This document shows positions 44,940 to 53,272 of a stretch of 64,000 nucleotides of DNA, one piece after another. The DNA comes from Nostoc sp. UHCC 0926. GTDB taxonomy: Bacteria; Cyanobacteriota; Cyanobacteriia; Cyanobacteriales; Nostocaceae. The stretch spans positions 2,852,001-2,916,000 of the forward strand of contig NZ_CP117768.1 in assembly GCF_028623165.1 (NCBI RefSeq). Reading direction: 5' to 3'. The translations under genes and the position numbers were made by a program. Numbering within the stretch: position 1 is the first letter of the stretch; every line of letters starts with the position of its first letter. The notes below the pieces were generated by a model. It was not told where the DNA came from and did no database searches. It saw only the letters and a program-made list of their open reading frames with translations.

Positions 44940-47900
44940 ATGATTTCCAACCCTGAACAAGATTTGCCCTTATGTCGCCATGAAGAAAGTTTACTACGCC
45001 GCATTACAAACCGTATCCGACGAAGCTTAGAGTTGAAAGAAATTATCACAGTCACAACGGCAGAGGTGCGATCGCTACTAAAAACTGACCGAGTGATGAT
45101 TTACAAATTTCATGCCGATGATAGTGGTCAAGTGATTGCTGAGTCAATTTACGAAAATCGGTTGCCGTCGCTATTGGGGCTGAACTTTCCTGCTGATGAT
45201 ATTCCGCCCACCGCCCGTGAACTATTTCTTAAATCACGAGTGCGTTCTGTTGTTAATCTTGATACTCAAGAGATTGGTCAAAGTCACTTGCATGAGTTGG
45301 AAAATGGAGAAACTATATCAGAAGATATCCGTTACCGCCCTGTAGATCCATGTCATGTTGAGTACTTGAGTGCGATGGGGGTCAAATCTTCTGTAGTAGC
45401 GCCGATTATTTATCAAGATCAACTTTGGGGGCTGCTGGTATCTCACCATTCTGAGTCACGCCAGATTTCAGAATATGAACTGGAAGGTGTACAGATGGTA
45501 GTAGATCAACTTTCAGTAGCGATCGCTCAAAGTACCCTGCTCACTCAAGTCCGCAAAACAGCCGAACGAGAAACTATCATTAACCGCATTGCTACCCTGC
45601 TGCATTCACTACCCACTATTGTATTACAGCCAGCCCTAGAAGCGGCTGTTGCTGCCTTTAATGGTGTTGGTGGCAGGCTTTGTATTAGAAATGCAGCTTT
45701 TGATTCCCACAATGGCAACCTGACCAGCTTAACAGAATGCTTAATACCAGGAAATACTTGTATCAAGCTTTATATTTGTGGACAGCAACCTGTGATGCCA
45801 GAACAAACTATATATCCACTCATAGAGCAGTATAGCGTCTGGCAGGAACACTACAAGTCAAGTAACTACGATGTTTGGCCGATTTTAGATATATATCAAA
45901 CTTCTAGCTTGCGAACTTTGCAAGTTGCTTTTCAACCAACTAAAATTCGCAGCATGTTGATGATTCCACTCCAGTATCGTCAGCAGTTGCTAGGCTATTT
46001 AAGTATTTTCCGCGATGAAATCGATACAGAAACCCTGTGGGCGGGGCAGTATGACAGCGATCAAAGGCAACTGTACCCCCGACAATCCTTTCAGGTTTGG
46101 CGCGAATCTAAAAAAGCACAAGCTCAAAAATGGACGCTCGAAGAGATTGAACTGGCTAGAGACCTCGGTAAACACTTTGCTTCAGCAGTTCAGCAGTATG
46201 AACTATACCAACAAGTGCAAGCCTTCAATGAAAATTTAGAAAAACAAGTTAAAAAACGCACAATTGAATTACAACGGACAACTGAACAACAACAGGCTGT
46301 ATTTAAAGTCATTTCCGAAATTCGGGAATCTCTTGACACAAATACCATTTTTCAAACAACCACTAAAGAGGTTTGTCAATTAATCAAAGCTGATCGCGTT
46401 TCTGTTTATCGTTTCGATTCTAATTGGGGTGGTGAATTTGTCGGGGATTTCGAGGCTGCTAGTCCATACTGGTCCAATGAGTCTGAACTAGGTATTAATA
46501 CAGTTTGGAATGATACCTACCTACAAGACACACAAGGAGGACGTTACCGCAACAATGAAACATTTGCAGTTGATGACATCTACAGTATGGGGTTTGCCCA
46601 GTGTCATATCGATAATCTAGAACAGTTTCAAATTCACGCTTTTGTGCTTGCTCCGATTTTTGTTGGGCAAAAACTTTGGGGTTTGCTGGCAACTTATCAA
46701 CACACTGGCCCCCGGCAATGGAAAGCCTCTGAAGTTAACTTTCTCAGTCAGATTGCTGGCCAAATGGGAGTAGCACTTCAGCAAGCAGAATTACTCACGC
46801 AAACAAAACAGCAGACGTTAAGTTTGCGACAAGCGGCAGAACAACAACGGGTATTGTTTGAAGTTGTTGCGAAAATCCGGGAATCTCTTGACTTAGATAT
46901 GATTTTTCAAACTACCACTCAAGAAATTTGCAAATCACTGCAAGCGGATCGTGTGGCTGTCTATCGCTTTCATCCAGATTGGAGTGGTGAATATATCGCC
47001 GAGTTTGTGGGTGATGGTTGGGTAAAACTTGTAGGTTGTGATCTCAAGACAGTTTGGGAAGATAGCTATTTACAGGAAACTCAAGGTGGACGATATCGCC
47101 ATAATGAAAGCTATATAGTTGATGACATCTATCAAGCTGGTCACTCTGAGTGCCACGTTGCGGCTCTGGAGCAATTACAGGCAAGAGCCTATGCGATCGC
47201 ACCTATATTTATCGGGCAACAGCTATGGGGCTTGCTAGCAGGTTATCAGAACTCTGCACCCCGCCACTGGGAAGCCTCGGAAATTAAGTTCATCACTCAA
47301 ATTGCTAATCAGCTTGGGGTTGCACTCCAACAAGCCCAATTGCATAATCAGACTAAGGAACAGACAGAAAAGCTGGCTCTAGCTCTGCATGATTTAAAGC
47401 AAACTCAAACCCAACTGATCCAAACTGAGAAAATGTCCTCACTGGGTCAATTGGTAGCTGGTGTTGCTCACGAAATTAATAACCCGGTGAACTTCATTTA
47501 TGGCAACATCAACCATGTCAATGATTATACCCAAGATTTACTCAGTATACTAGACCTATATTTGCAAAACTGCCCTAACCCCAACCCTGAGATTCGCGAT
47601 CGCTCAGAAGAAATAGACTTAGAATTTCTCATTGAGGATTTGCCTAAAACTCTATCTTCTATGAAAATTGGGATTGATCGCATCCGTCAAATAGTCTTGG
47701 GTTTACGGAATTTCTCCCGCCTTGACCACGCAGAAAAAAAGCCAGTTAATATTCATGAGGGCATTGATAGCACCTTGCTAATTTTGCAGCATCGCTTGAA
47801 AGCAAAACCGGAAAGTCCGGCTATTAAATTAGTCAAAGAGTACAGTGACTTGCCCTTAGTAGAGTGCTATGCTGGCCCACTGAATCAGGTATTTATGAAT

Positions 47901-48266
47901 GTTTTAAGCAATGCGATCGATGCCCTAGAAGATTACAGGGAATCTGAATCGAAACCTCATAGCCATCAAATTACTATCCGTACTGCTCTTGGTGAGCTTG
48001 AAGGCAATGTCAATAGCGTAGTAATTCGCATTGCAGACAATGGCTCAGGAATACCCGAAGCCCTAAAGGCAAGAATCTGCGACCCATTTTTCACTACTAA
48101 GCCAGTAGGAAAAGGCACTGGCTTGGGGTTGTCAATTAGTTACCAGATTGTGGTGGATAAACACGGTGGTGTGTTTAAATGTGATTCTCAGCCAGGGTTA
48201 GGTACAGAATTTTGGATTGAAATTCCGATTATACAAATCACCAAATCGCACAATCAACTCCCGTAG
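44940..48266 (+). CDS. Multi-GAF cyanobacteriochrome-like sensor histidine kinase
   Basis: An 1108-residue soluble kinase. GAF1 (about 20-200) carries DPCHVEYLSAMG with Cys138-His139. GAF2 (about 215-425) has no Cys-His pair. A coiled coil (NENLEKQVKKRTIELQRTTE) leads to GAF3 (about 455-625, FAQCHIDNLEQFQ, Cys555-His556) and GAF4 (about 640-810, HSECHVAALEQLQ, Cys738-His739). The transmitter follows: H-box GVAHEINNPVNF with His844, N-box MNVLSNAIDAL, G1 IADNGSGIP, G2 GKGTGLGLSIS. Three GAFs thus have the bilin-attachment Cys-His motif. The partner regulator is not adjacent. Light sensing is inferred from family knowledge; colour cannot be told. Confidence 0.9.
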   Translation: MISNPEQDLPLCRHEESLLRRITNRIRRSLELKEIITVTTAEVRSLLKTDRVMIYKFHADDSGQVIAESIYENRLPSLLGLNFPADDIPPTARELFLKSRVRSVVNLDTQEIGQSHLHELENGETISEDIRYRPVDPCHVEYLSAMGVKSSVVAPIIYQDQLWGLLVSHHSESRQISEYELEGVQMVVDQLSVAIAQSTLLTQVRKTAERETIINRIATLLHSLPTIVLQPALEAAVAAFNGVGGRLCIRNAAFDSHNGNLTSLTECLIPGNTCIKLYICGQQPVMPEQTIYPLIEQYSVWQEHYKSSNYDVWPILDIYQTSSLRTLQVAFQPTKIRSMLMIPLQYRQQLLGYLSIFRDEIDTETLWAGQYDSDQRQLYPRQSFQVWRESKKAQAQKWTLEEIELARDLGKHFASAVQQYELYQQVQAFNENLEKQVKKRTIELQRTTEQQQAVFKVISEIRESLDTNTIFQTTTKEVCQLIKADRVSVYRFDSNWGGEFVGDFEAASPYWSNESELGINTVWNDTYLQDTQGGRYRNNETFAVDDIYSMGFAQCHIDNLEQFQIHAFVLAPIFVGQKLWGLLATYQHTGPRQWKASEVNFLSQIAGQMGVALQQAELLTQTKQQTLSLRQAAEQQRVLFEVVAKIRESLDLDMIFQTTTQEICKSLQADRVAVYRFHPDWSGEYIAEFVGDGWVKLVGCDLKTVWEDSYLQETQGGRYRHNESYIVDDIYQAGHSECHVAALEQLQARAYAIAPIFIGQQLWGLLAGYQNSAPRHWEASEIKFITQIANQLGVALQQAQLHNQTKEQTEKLALALHDLKQTQTQLIQTEKMSSLGQLVAGVAHEINNPVNFIYGNINHVNDYTQDLLSILDLYLQNCPNPNPEIRDRSEEIDLEFLIEDLPKTLSSMKIGIDRIRQIVLGLRNFSRLDHAEKKPVNIHEGIDSTLLILQHRLKAKPESPAIKLVKEYSDLPLVECYAGPLNQVFMNVLSNAIDALEDYRESESKPHSHQITIRTALGELEGNVNSVVIRIADNGSGIPEALKARICDPFFTTKPVGKGTGLGLSISYQIVVDKHGGVFKCDSQPGLGTEFWIEIPIIQITKSHNQLP

Positions 48267-48299
48267 GTTTGGGAGCCAACATAAAATTGGTATAAGTCC

Positions 48300-48406
48300 T
48301 ATAGCGGTTCTCGTTTACGTGAGGTACACCCGTAGGGGCACGGCACTGCCGTGCCCCTACACCTGGCGATATAATGTTGTACCGCATCTGAATGGGAACC
48401 GCTATA
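48300..48406. mobile_element. 107-bp MITE with TATAGCGGTT ends, abutting dnaN stop
   Basis: Ends TATAGCGGTTCTCGTTTACG and, inverted, TATAGCGGTTCCCATTCAGA form about 28-bp imperfect terminal repeats. The centre is the hairpin GTAGGGGCACGGC/GCCGTGCCCCTAC. TA borders suggest an IS630/Tc1-type TA insertion. Its right end touches the dnaN stop codon (48407), between two convergent genes, so it may now act as their shared terminator. Confidence 0.8.
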
Positions 48407-49570
48407 TTAACTTCTAAGTTGCACAGGCATAGCTAAATAGGTCATTTTCAAACCACCCAATGGTGTAAAAATCACTGGAGTCAGGCTTTGATTCAAATGC
48501 ATTTGAATTTCGGAAGATGGTAACTCTTTCAAACCTTCCATCAAATATTTAATATTAAAAGCAATTTCTATGTTTTCCCCAGAAATCTGGGCCGGCATTG
48601 ATTCTCTACCACTTCCCACATCTTGAGCTTCACAAGATAAGGTAATTTCTTGAGCTTTGCTATCAATACTGACTTTGACAATATTATTTTTCTGATCAGC
48701 TAATACAGCAATCCGCTCCAAAGTGCTTACAAATTGTCGCCGTTCAATTGTAATTTGTCGCTCAAATTGGCGCGGGATTAGTTGTCGATAGGCAGGATAT
48801 TGGCCTTCTAATGTGCGACTAGTCAAGCGTTGATTTTGCCATGAAAATACAACTTGACCTTGATCGAAATATAAAGCTACAGGTTCATCTGATGAGGCGC
48901 TATGAGCTAGCATTCGTTGGAGTTCACGTAATGCTCTAGCTGGTACTGTCACTTCTAGTTGACTAGTTCCGCCTAGAGGACGCTCGTTGCTAGTTTCTAC
49001 CACTGCTAGGCGATGTCCATCGGTAGCTGCAAATTCTAGGGTATCTTGCTTAACTGTTAAATGCACTCCAGTGAGTACTTGCTTGGTTTCATCAGCACTG
49101 GTAGCAAACAATGAACCCCGTAATCCCTCAATTAATGCGGTGGTTGTGAGATGGATTACTTCTGTATTTTCAATTACAGGCAGTTCAGGAAATTCTTCAG
49201 GCCCCATTGCTCGGACTTGGTAATGTCCACTCTTGGGTGTGAGTGTGACAATTAAACCTTCTCCACCGGGTGTTGCACCTGTGAGGGCTGATTCATCATC
49301 TAGAGTGATTTCGCCTTCTGGAAGACGAGAGGTGATGTCTACAAGTAACTTAGCAGGAAGTGCGATCGCACCTCCTTGCCATACCTCAGCGTTAAAGCTG
49401 GTGCGGATTCCCAAGCTGAGATCAAAGGCTGTTAAGCTTACCTGGTTAGTTTGAGCATCCGCTTGTAGCAGCACATTGGCAAGTACAGGATGAGTTGGTC
49501 GTGAAGGTACTGCACGACTGACGAGTGAGAGGTTTGTACTAAGATCGCTTTGGGAGCAAACTAATTTCAT
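48407..49570 (-). CDS. dnaN: DNA polymerase III beta sliding clamp
   Basis: A 387-residue beta clamp, the processivity ring of the replicase. The three clamp folds are recognisable: N (MKLVCSQSDLSTNLSLVSRA), middle (TGVHLTVKQDTLEFAATDGH, RLAVVETS) and C (TIERRQFVSTLERIAVLADQ, NNIVKVSID), ending with FTPLGGLKMTYLAMPVQLR, the peptide-binding pocket edge (usual MPMR/MPVR ending). Start ATG 49570. dnaA is not beside it, as is normal in cyanobacteria where the origin context is scrambled. Its stop codon directly borders a MITE. Confidence 0.97.
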   Translation of the reverse strand: MKLVCSQSDLSTNLSLVSRAVPSRPTHPVLANVLLQADAQTNQVSLTAFDLSLGIRTSFNAEVWQGGAIALPAKLLVDITSRLPEGEITLDDESALTGATPGGEGLIVTLTPKSGHYQVRAMGPEEFPELPVIENTEVIHLTTTALIEGLRGSLFATSADETKQVLTGVHLTVKQDTLEFAATDGHRLAVVETSNERPLGGTSQLEVTVPARALRELQRMLAHSASSDEPVALYFDQGQVVFSWQNQRLTSRTLEGQYPAYRQLIPRQFERQITIERRQFVSTLERIAVLADQKNNIVKVSIDSKAQEITLSCEAQDVGSGRESMPAQISGENIEIAFNIKYLMEGLKELPSSEIQMHLNQSLTPVIFTPLGGLKMTYLAMPVQLRS

Positions 49571-49737
49571 AAGTCAGATTCCGCTGGTGAAAGATATCCT
49601 AACACCGTTATTGTTCATAGGCGAGTAGGGGTAGGCGTGTTGCCTATAATTGCAAGCTACCGGAAGCCGCTGACAAGTACGATTGCATTAATCGCGGGTG
49701 TATTAAGAGTTCGGTATGGAATACACCAGGAATATAT

Positions 49738-49757
49738 CCCACATTCCGCACCCTCAA
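49738..49757. repeat. Solo IS1634-type terminal sequence
   Basis: CCCACATTCCGCACCCTCAA matches the left inverted repeat of the IS at 15062 (CCCACATTCCGCACTTCAA) with one inserted base. No partner or transposase nearby. It is either a remnant end or a chance likeness. The rest of the spacer 49571-49793 shows nothing else. Confidence 0.4.
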
Positions 49758-49793
49758 GTGTCACATCAATTCTATGTTTTGCCGCAATTTCAA

Positions 49794-50441
49794 TTATTGG
49801 TAAATTGCACCATCAGGCATAATTGCCCCAGCTAAGTTAGTACCAATTAGTTTAACTAGAAGCCGCTCACCAGAGCGAATCCGCGCTCCTGTCAAGTCGG
49901 CTCCCCGCAAGTCGGCCCCACTGAGATCCGCTCCAATCAAATTAGCAGCACGTAAATTCGCCTCCCGCAGATCCGCTAAAAGTAGGTTTGCCCGAAATAA
50001 ATTTGCTTCAGATAAATTCGCACCTCTGAGGTTGACTTTGTGCATAAAAGTATCACTGAGATTAGCACCACTCAAATTGGCATAACTTAGATTTCTGCCA
50101 GATAAGTCTTTATTGCTCAAATTTGCCCGACTATAGTCTTTGCCACTCAAGTCTGAGCTTTTCTTTGGTGGTTGCTGGGTTGTTTGAAATGGTTTTTGTG
50201 GTTCAGGTGGCGGTGAGTTCAGCGTGGTTTGAGGTTTGGTTTTTAGAGAGCGCAACTTTTCACGAGCTTCATTTATAGCTTTCAGCTTGTCTTGTGCTTT
50301 CTGCTGTAAACGGAGATTGTCTTTGGGAATGCGATCGGGATGCCAAACAAAGACTAAATCTTTGTAAGCCTGGTTCACTTCGTCAAGTGTTGCCCCAGGC
50401 TCTAATTCCAAAACTCTATAGTACTGCTCCAGATCGCTCAT
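49794..50441 (-). CDS. J-domain protein fused to pentapeptide repeats
   Basis: A 215-residue fusion. Residues 1-70 form a DnaJ J-domain (YYRVLELEPGATLDEVNQAY, FVWHPDRIP with HPD at 34-36). A Pro/Gln-rich linker (NSPPPEPQKPFQTTQQPPKK) follows, then from about 95 a pentapeptide beta-helix (YANLSGANLSDTFMHKVNLR, GANLSEANLFRANLLLADLR). The J-domain should recruit and stimulate an Hsp70, while the beta-helix would bind the client or location. This domain pair is recurrent in cyanobacteria. There are no G/F or zinc domains. Start ATG 50441. Confidence 0.88.
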   Translation of the reverse strand: MSDLEQYYRVLELEPGATLDEVNQAYKDLVFVWHPDRIPKDNLRLQQKAQDKLKAINEAREKLRSLKTKPQTTLNSPPPEPQKPFQTTQQPPKKSSDLSGKDYSRANLSNKDLSGRNLSYANLSGANLSDTFMHKVNLRGANLSEANLFRANLLLADLREANLRAANLIGADLSGADLRGADLTGARIRSGERLLVKLIGTNLAGAIMPDGAIYQ

Positions 50442-50680
50442 ACGATATTTTGGTGGACAATCAACTTAATTATGAGTTATGGAGTCATCTATCCGCTGAA
50501 TCATTATGTCATTGATTATGGGGCATTGGGGAGCCACTGCATTGCCGGGGTTCCCCTGGTCGTTCGCAAAGCGTCTTTGAACAGGAGAAGTAAGTGGCGT
50601 CTGGGGCACAAGAGATAAAGGAGAAAGACTTACTACAACTTCCCCTCTGCAACGCCAGCAACGCCAGCCTCCCCACTCCC

Positions 50681-51175
50681 TCATCTCTCCATCTCCCCAT
50701 TTCTCCATCGAGCGATCGCTCTCAAATATGCTGCAACTGGAATCTGATAGACTTCAATAAAAATCCAAACAATAATTGATAAATGTGATAAGAAAGTTAA
50801 TATAGTCCAAATATATGGCATCCAGGTAATGGGTTCCTTGAGATTAGCAGGAAAATAATAAGCTACTATGCCAATTAAAGTAGTGGGAAAAATTACAAAA
50901 GCTGCTGCTGCTACTCCATAACCCCAACCTAATTCCATACCTTCCAACTGGGCTTCTGTCCAACTAAACCCATTCCAACGCCAAACTAAGGGTGGTTGCC
51001 TAGAAGGCATTTTGATTTGCTGTAGTTCTAGGTTGACTGTAAAAATCTCTTGGCAAAAGTCACAAGCCATAGCTTCCATTAATGGCATATGAGAAATCTT
51101 ACCTATCCGACAGACTGGGCAGGGGTAAACTCCATAATAGTCGAAAGATTGGGTTAAGATTTTGGAACTGGGCAT
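50681..51175 (-). CDS. Zinc-ribbon protein with two membrane helices
   Basis: A 164-residue protein. The N-terminal Cys-x2-Cys pair (YPCPVCRIGKIS) and a second one (MACDFCQEIF) about 20 residues later form a zinc ribbon. A short soluble part (WRWNGFSWTEAQLEGMELGW) follows, then two membrane spans (YGVAAAAFVIFPTTLIGIVA, WTILTFLSHLSIIVWIFIEV). No enzyme motif. The C-terminus (ARWRNGEMER) runs into a repeat whose bases are the same as nearby intergenic repeats, so the original stop may have been lost and the tail extended. Confidence 0.7.
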   Translation of the reverse strand: MPSSKILTQSFDYYGVYPCPVCRIGKISHMPLMEAMACDFCQEIFTVNLELQQIKMPSRQPPLVWRWNGFSWTEAQLEGMELGWGYGVAAAAFVIFPTTLIGIVAYYFPANLKEPITWMPYIWTILTFLSHLSIIVWIFIEVYQIPVAAYLRAIARWRNGEMER

Positions 51176-51317
51176 AATAAAACTGATGATCCTAAAAAGT
51201 TAATCTGGTCAATGAGGACTTGGGTAAGAATAATGTATGGTGATTGTCAATTGTCTGCAATCAGCTTTCGCAAGGTGAGGTGACAAGTCAGGAAAATTAT
51301 ATATTTTAACTTCTCAA

Positions 51318-51540
51318 TCCGTCTAAGCACTAGGACTCACGCCTGTTTATGTGGAATGGTTTTAGCTCGTGAATCATAATGCTGCGGTGAATATTCTTCG
51401 TATTGGATTGAGTACCGTAGGGCATACGGGAATTAACGTTTCTTAAGTGGATGACCTCTGCTTGGGTAACGGCAACGATACCCAGGTAAGCCGACTCGCA
51501 GAACCAGAAAACTCGCGTCTGTGAAGTTTGAATCACCGTG
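51318..51540 (+). pseudogene. IS1341-type tnpB, frameshifted C-terminal remnant
   Basis: Frame 1 reads RLSTRTHACLCGMVLAR (half of the TnpB zinc ribbon, but with only one normal Cys pair partner left). An extra A near 51372 shifts the frame. The next frame reads NHNAAVNILRIGLSTVGHTG, the highly conserved C-terminal RuvC-III region of TnpB, with a stop (51444-51446) where Trp or Gly is expected, then VDDLCLGNGNDTQVSRLAEP. The rest of the gene is missing. Distinct in sequence from the remnant at 4239. Confidence 0.75.
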
Positions 51541-51749
51541 GCTTCAGCGGGCGTGAGCATGTCAATAGTCTTGACTCCCACAGTTGTACTGAGTCTATCG
51601 CTTTTTTATGGTTTATGGGGGTCTTGACACCGCCGACTCTTTCTGTTAATGTTACCCCACATAGATATAGTTCATAGTTCTTGAATTTTCCAGCAAAAGC
51701 CCCGCAAATGCTTAACACAAATTCCTATTTTTATTTTTGGTTTAGGGTG

Positions 51750-51826
51750 GTTCACCGGGAGTGAATTGAGTTTCCTAACGGAAACCGCCCGGTGAACCGC
51801 AGATCGAACTCTGCGGTTTTTGTTTT
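51750..51826 (+). promoter_or_regulatory. Upstream two-state hairpin with terminator before the aromatic leader
   Basis: GGTTCACCGGG (51750-51760) pairs perfectly with CCCGGTGAACC (51788-51798), with a small inner hairpin GTTTCC/GGAAAC. A second stem, AACCGCAGA (51795-51803) with TCTGCGGTT (51810-51818), is followed by TTTTGTTTTTTT, a strong intrinsic terminator. The two stems share AACC (51795-51798), so they exclude each other. This would be a leader switch ahead of the aromatic leader peptide; what triggers it is unknown. The terminator could alternatively belong to a transcript entering from upstream. Confidence 0.6.
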
Positions 51827-51847
51827 TTTAAGGAGAATTTCATCGTC

Positions 51848-51910
51848 ATGACTTATTTCAGTAACTGGTTTTATGGCTTTTACTTTTGGCCCAGAATAAA
51901 TTCCGGGTAA
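51848..51910 (+). CDS. Aromatic leader peptide of the aroF attenuator
   Basis: A 20-codon ORF, MTYFSNWFYG then FYFWPRINSG, with nine aromatic residues (four Phe, three Tyr, two Trp) in codons 3-14. AAGGAG lies at 51830-51835, 12 bases before the ATG, and the stop is TAA 51908-51910. This is the pattern of pheA and trp leader peptides: ribosome stalling on scarce charged Phe, Tyr or Trp tRNA controls folding of the following RNA. It lies 110 bases before the DAHP synthase gene, the entry point of the aromatic pathway, so the sensed amino acids are the pathway's products. Confidence 0.85.
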   Translation: MTYFSNWFYGFYFWPRINSG

Positions 51911-51938
51911 ATAGCGTCATGCCAATGAATCAGAACGC

Positions 51939-51971
51939 GCCCGGAACTCCTCAAAGGTTCTGGGCTTTTTT
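51939..51971 (+). terminator. Attenuator terminator of aroF
   Basis: GCCCGGAAC (51939-51947) pairs with GTTCTGGGC (51957-51965), followed by TTTTTTCTT. Competing arm: TTCCGGG (51901-51907), which overlaps the last leader codons, is perfectly complementary to CCCGGAA (51940-51946) and would form the antiterminator. TTCCGGG can also pair with CCCAGAA (51890-51896, six of seven) as a pause hairpin. This gives the four-segment 1:2 / 2:3 / 3:4 layout of the trp attenuator. Confidence 0.85.
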
Positions 51972-52020
51972 CTTATCGGGGTATAGTGCCCAATACTTAA
52001 TTTTTTAGGAGAATGGAACC

Positions 52021-52893
52021 ATGATTAATGCCAAACTTGCCGCACAATCGCATCCGAACCATCAGACAATTGTTAAACTTTCAGAAAAAGTCGCTTTCGG
52101 GGGCGAAGAACTGGTAATTATCGGCGGCCCCTGCACCGTTGAAAGCTTAGAACAAATGGAGATAGTCGCCCAAAAGCTCTCTACTGCATCCGTGCAGGGC
52201 TTGCGTGGTGGTGTCTACAAACCCCGCACATCTCCCTACGCCTTCCAGGGTATGGGAGAGGTAGGATTGAAGATTTTGGCAAGGGTGCGATCGCATTACA
52301 ATATGCCAGTTGTCACCGAGGTGATGTCAATTTCTCAAATTGAAGTAGTCGCCGCTCACGCTGATATGCTTCAAGTTGGTAGTCGCAATATGCAAAACTT
52401 CGACTTGCTCAAAGCTTTAGGACAAGCTGGTAAGCCAATACTGCTCAAGCGTGGTTTAGCAGCGACAATTGAAGAATTCGTCATGGCTGCTGAATATATC
52501 CTCAGCCACGGTAATCCTGATGTGGTGTTGTGCGAACGCGGTATCCGCAGCTTCGATGATTACACTCGCAATGTCCTAGATTTAGGGGCAGTGGCAGCAC
52601 TCAAGCAAATCACTCACCTGCCTGTGATTGTAGATCCTTCCCATGCCGTCGGTAAACGGGAACTGGTGGCACCTGTGGCTAGGGCTGCGATCGCTTGCGG
52701 TGCAGATGGATTAATTATTGAATGTCACCCAGAACCAGAAAAATCTGTTTCTGATGCCCGTCAAGCACTTTCTTTAGAAGATATGGTGCATCTAGTTGAT
52801 AGTTTAAAGCCTGTAGCAACAGCCGTTGGGCGCAGTATATCAGAAGCGATCGGGGCGGGTTTACAACCTGCCCCGATTTTTTGTGCTGCTTAA
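52021..52893 (+). CDS. aroF: 3-deoxy-7-phosphoheptulonate (DAHP) synthase
   Basis: A 290-residue type I-beta DAHP synthase, condensing phosphoenolpyruvate and erythrose 4-phosphate, the first step to Phe, Tyr and Trp. Motifs: LVIIGGPCTVES (metal Cys), GLRGGVYKPRTSPYAFQGMG (PEP and E4P contacts), ILLKRGLAATIEEFVMAAEY, CERGIRSFDDYTRNVLDLGA, VIVDPSHAVGKRELVAPVAR (metal His) and DGLIIECHPEPEKSVSD (metal Glu and Asp). It has no N-terminal ACT/ferredoxin-like regulatory extension, so little allosteric control is expected from sequence; control seems to rest on the leader attenuator. GGAGAA lies 12 bases before ATG 52021. Confidence 0.95.
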   Translation: MINAKLAAQSHPNHQTIVKLSEKVAFGGEELVIIGGPCTVESLEQMEIVAQKLSTASVQGLRGGVYKPRTSPYAFQGMGEVGLKILARVRSHYNMPVVTEVMSISQIEVVAAHADMLQVGSRNMQNFDLLKALGQAGKPILLKRGLAATIEEFVMAAEYILSHGNPDVVLCERGIRSFDDYTRNVLDLGAVAALKQITHLPVIVDPSHAVGKRELVAPVARAAIACGADGLIIECHPEPEKSVSDARQALSLEDMVHLVDSLKPVATAVGRSISEAIGAGLQPAPIFCAA

Positions 52894-53063
52894 ATTTCAC
52901 TTGAGGGCGTAGTTTACCGCCGTAGGCATCGCTTTTGTTGAATGTCTCAGTCAAAAGATTTATTTTGGCTGAACGACAAACAGCGATCGCCTTCGTAAAA
53001 TAAAGTTGTTGCTTAGGCTATTCCATTTCTTCTCAAACAATTTTTGCAATACAACCCTATAAT

Positions 53064-53129
53064 AAAGTCACAAAGACTTCATACCAAAGTCACAACGGCT
53101 TCATACCAAAGTTACAAGAGTTTAACAAC
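53064..53129. promoter_or_regulatory. Three 22-bp direct repeats upstream of the RND operon
   Basis: AAAGTCACAAAGACTTCATACC (split here as AAAGTCACAA + AGACTTCATACC) at 53064-53085, AAAGTCACAA + CGGCTTCATACC at 53086-53107, and a weaker AAAGTTACAA + GAGTTTAACAAC at 53108-53129. A 22-base period is about two helical turns, so the AAAGTCACAA boxes face the same side, as in binding sites of tandem-dimer response regulators. It lies about 145-210 bases before the efflux operon start. A regulator is inferred, not identified. Confidence 0.55.
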
Positions 53130-53272
53130 AATTTCTTTCCAAAAGGGGTAGGCTAAACAAAAAATTATTAGTACACTAATGTTTAGATTAACTAATATTA
53201 CGCTTCTCTAATTAGAATTAATCGCAACCAACCATTTTGCGGAAAATGCGATGTCTAACGACAAGCTAGTAC

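Noticed and set aside
51330..51718. Two minus-strand ORFs (83 and 61 codons)
   Set aside because: They are antisense to the tnpB remnant, whose plus-strand reading gives recognisable TnpB sequence.
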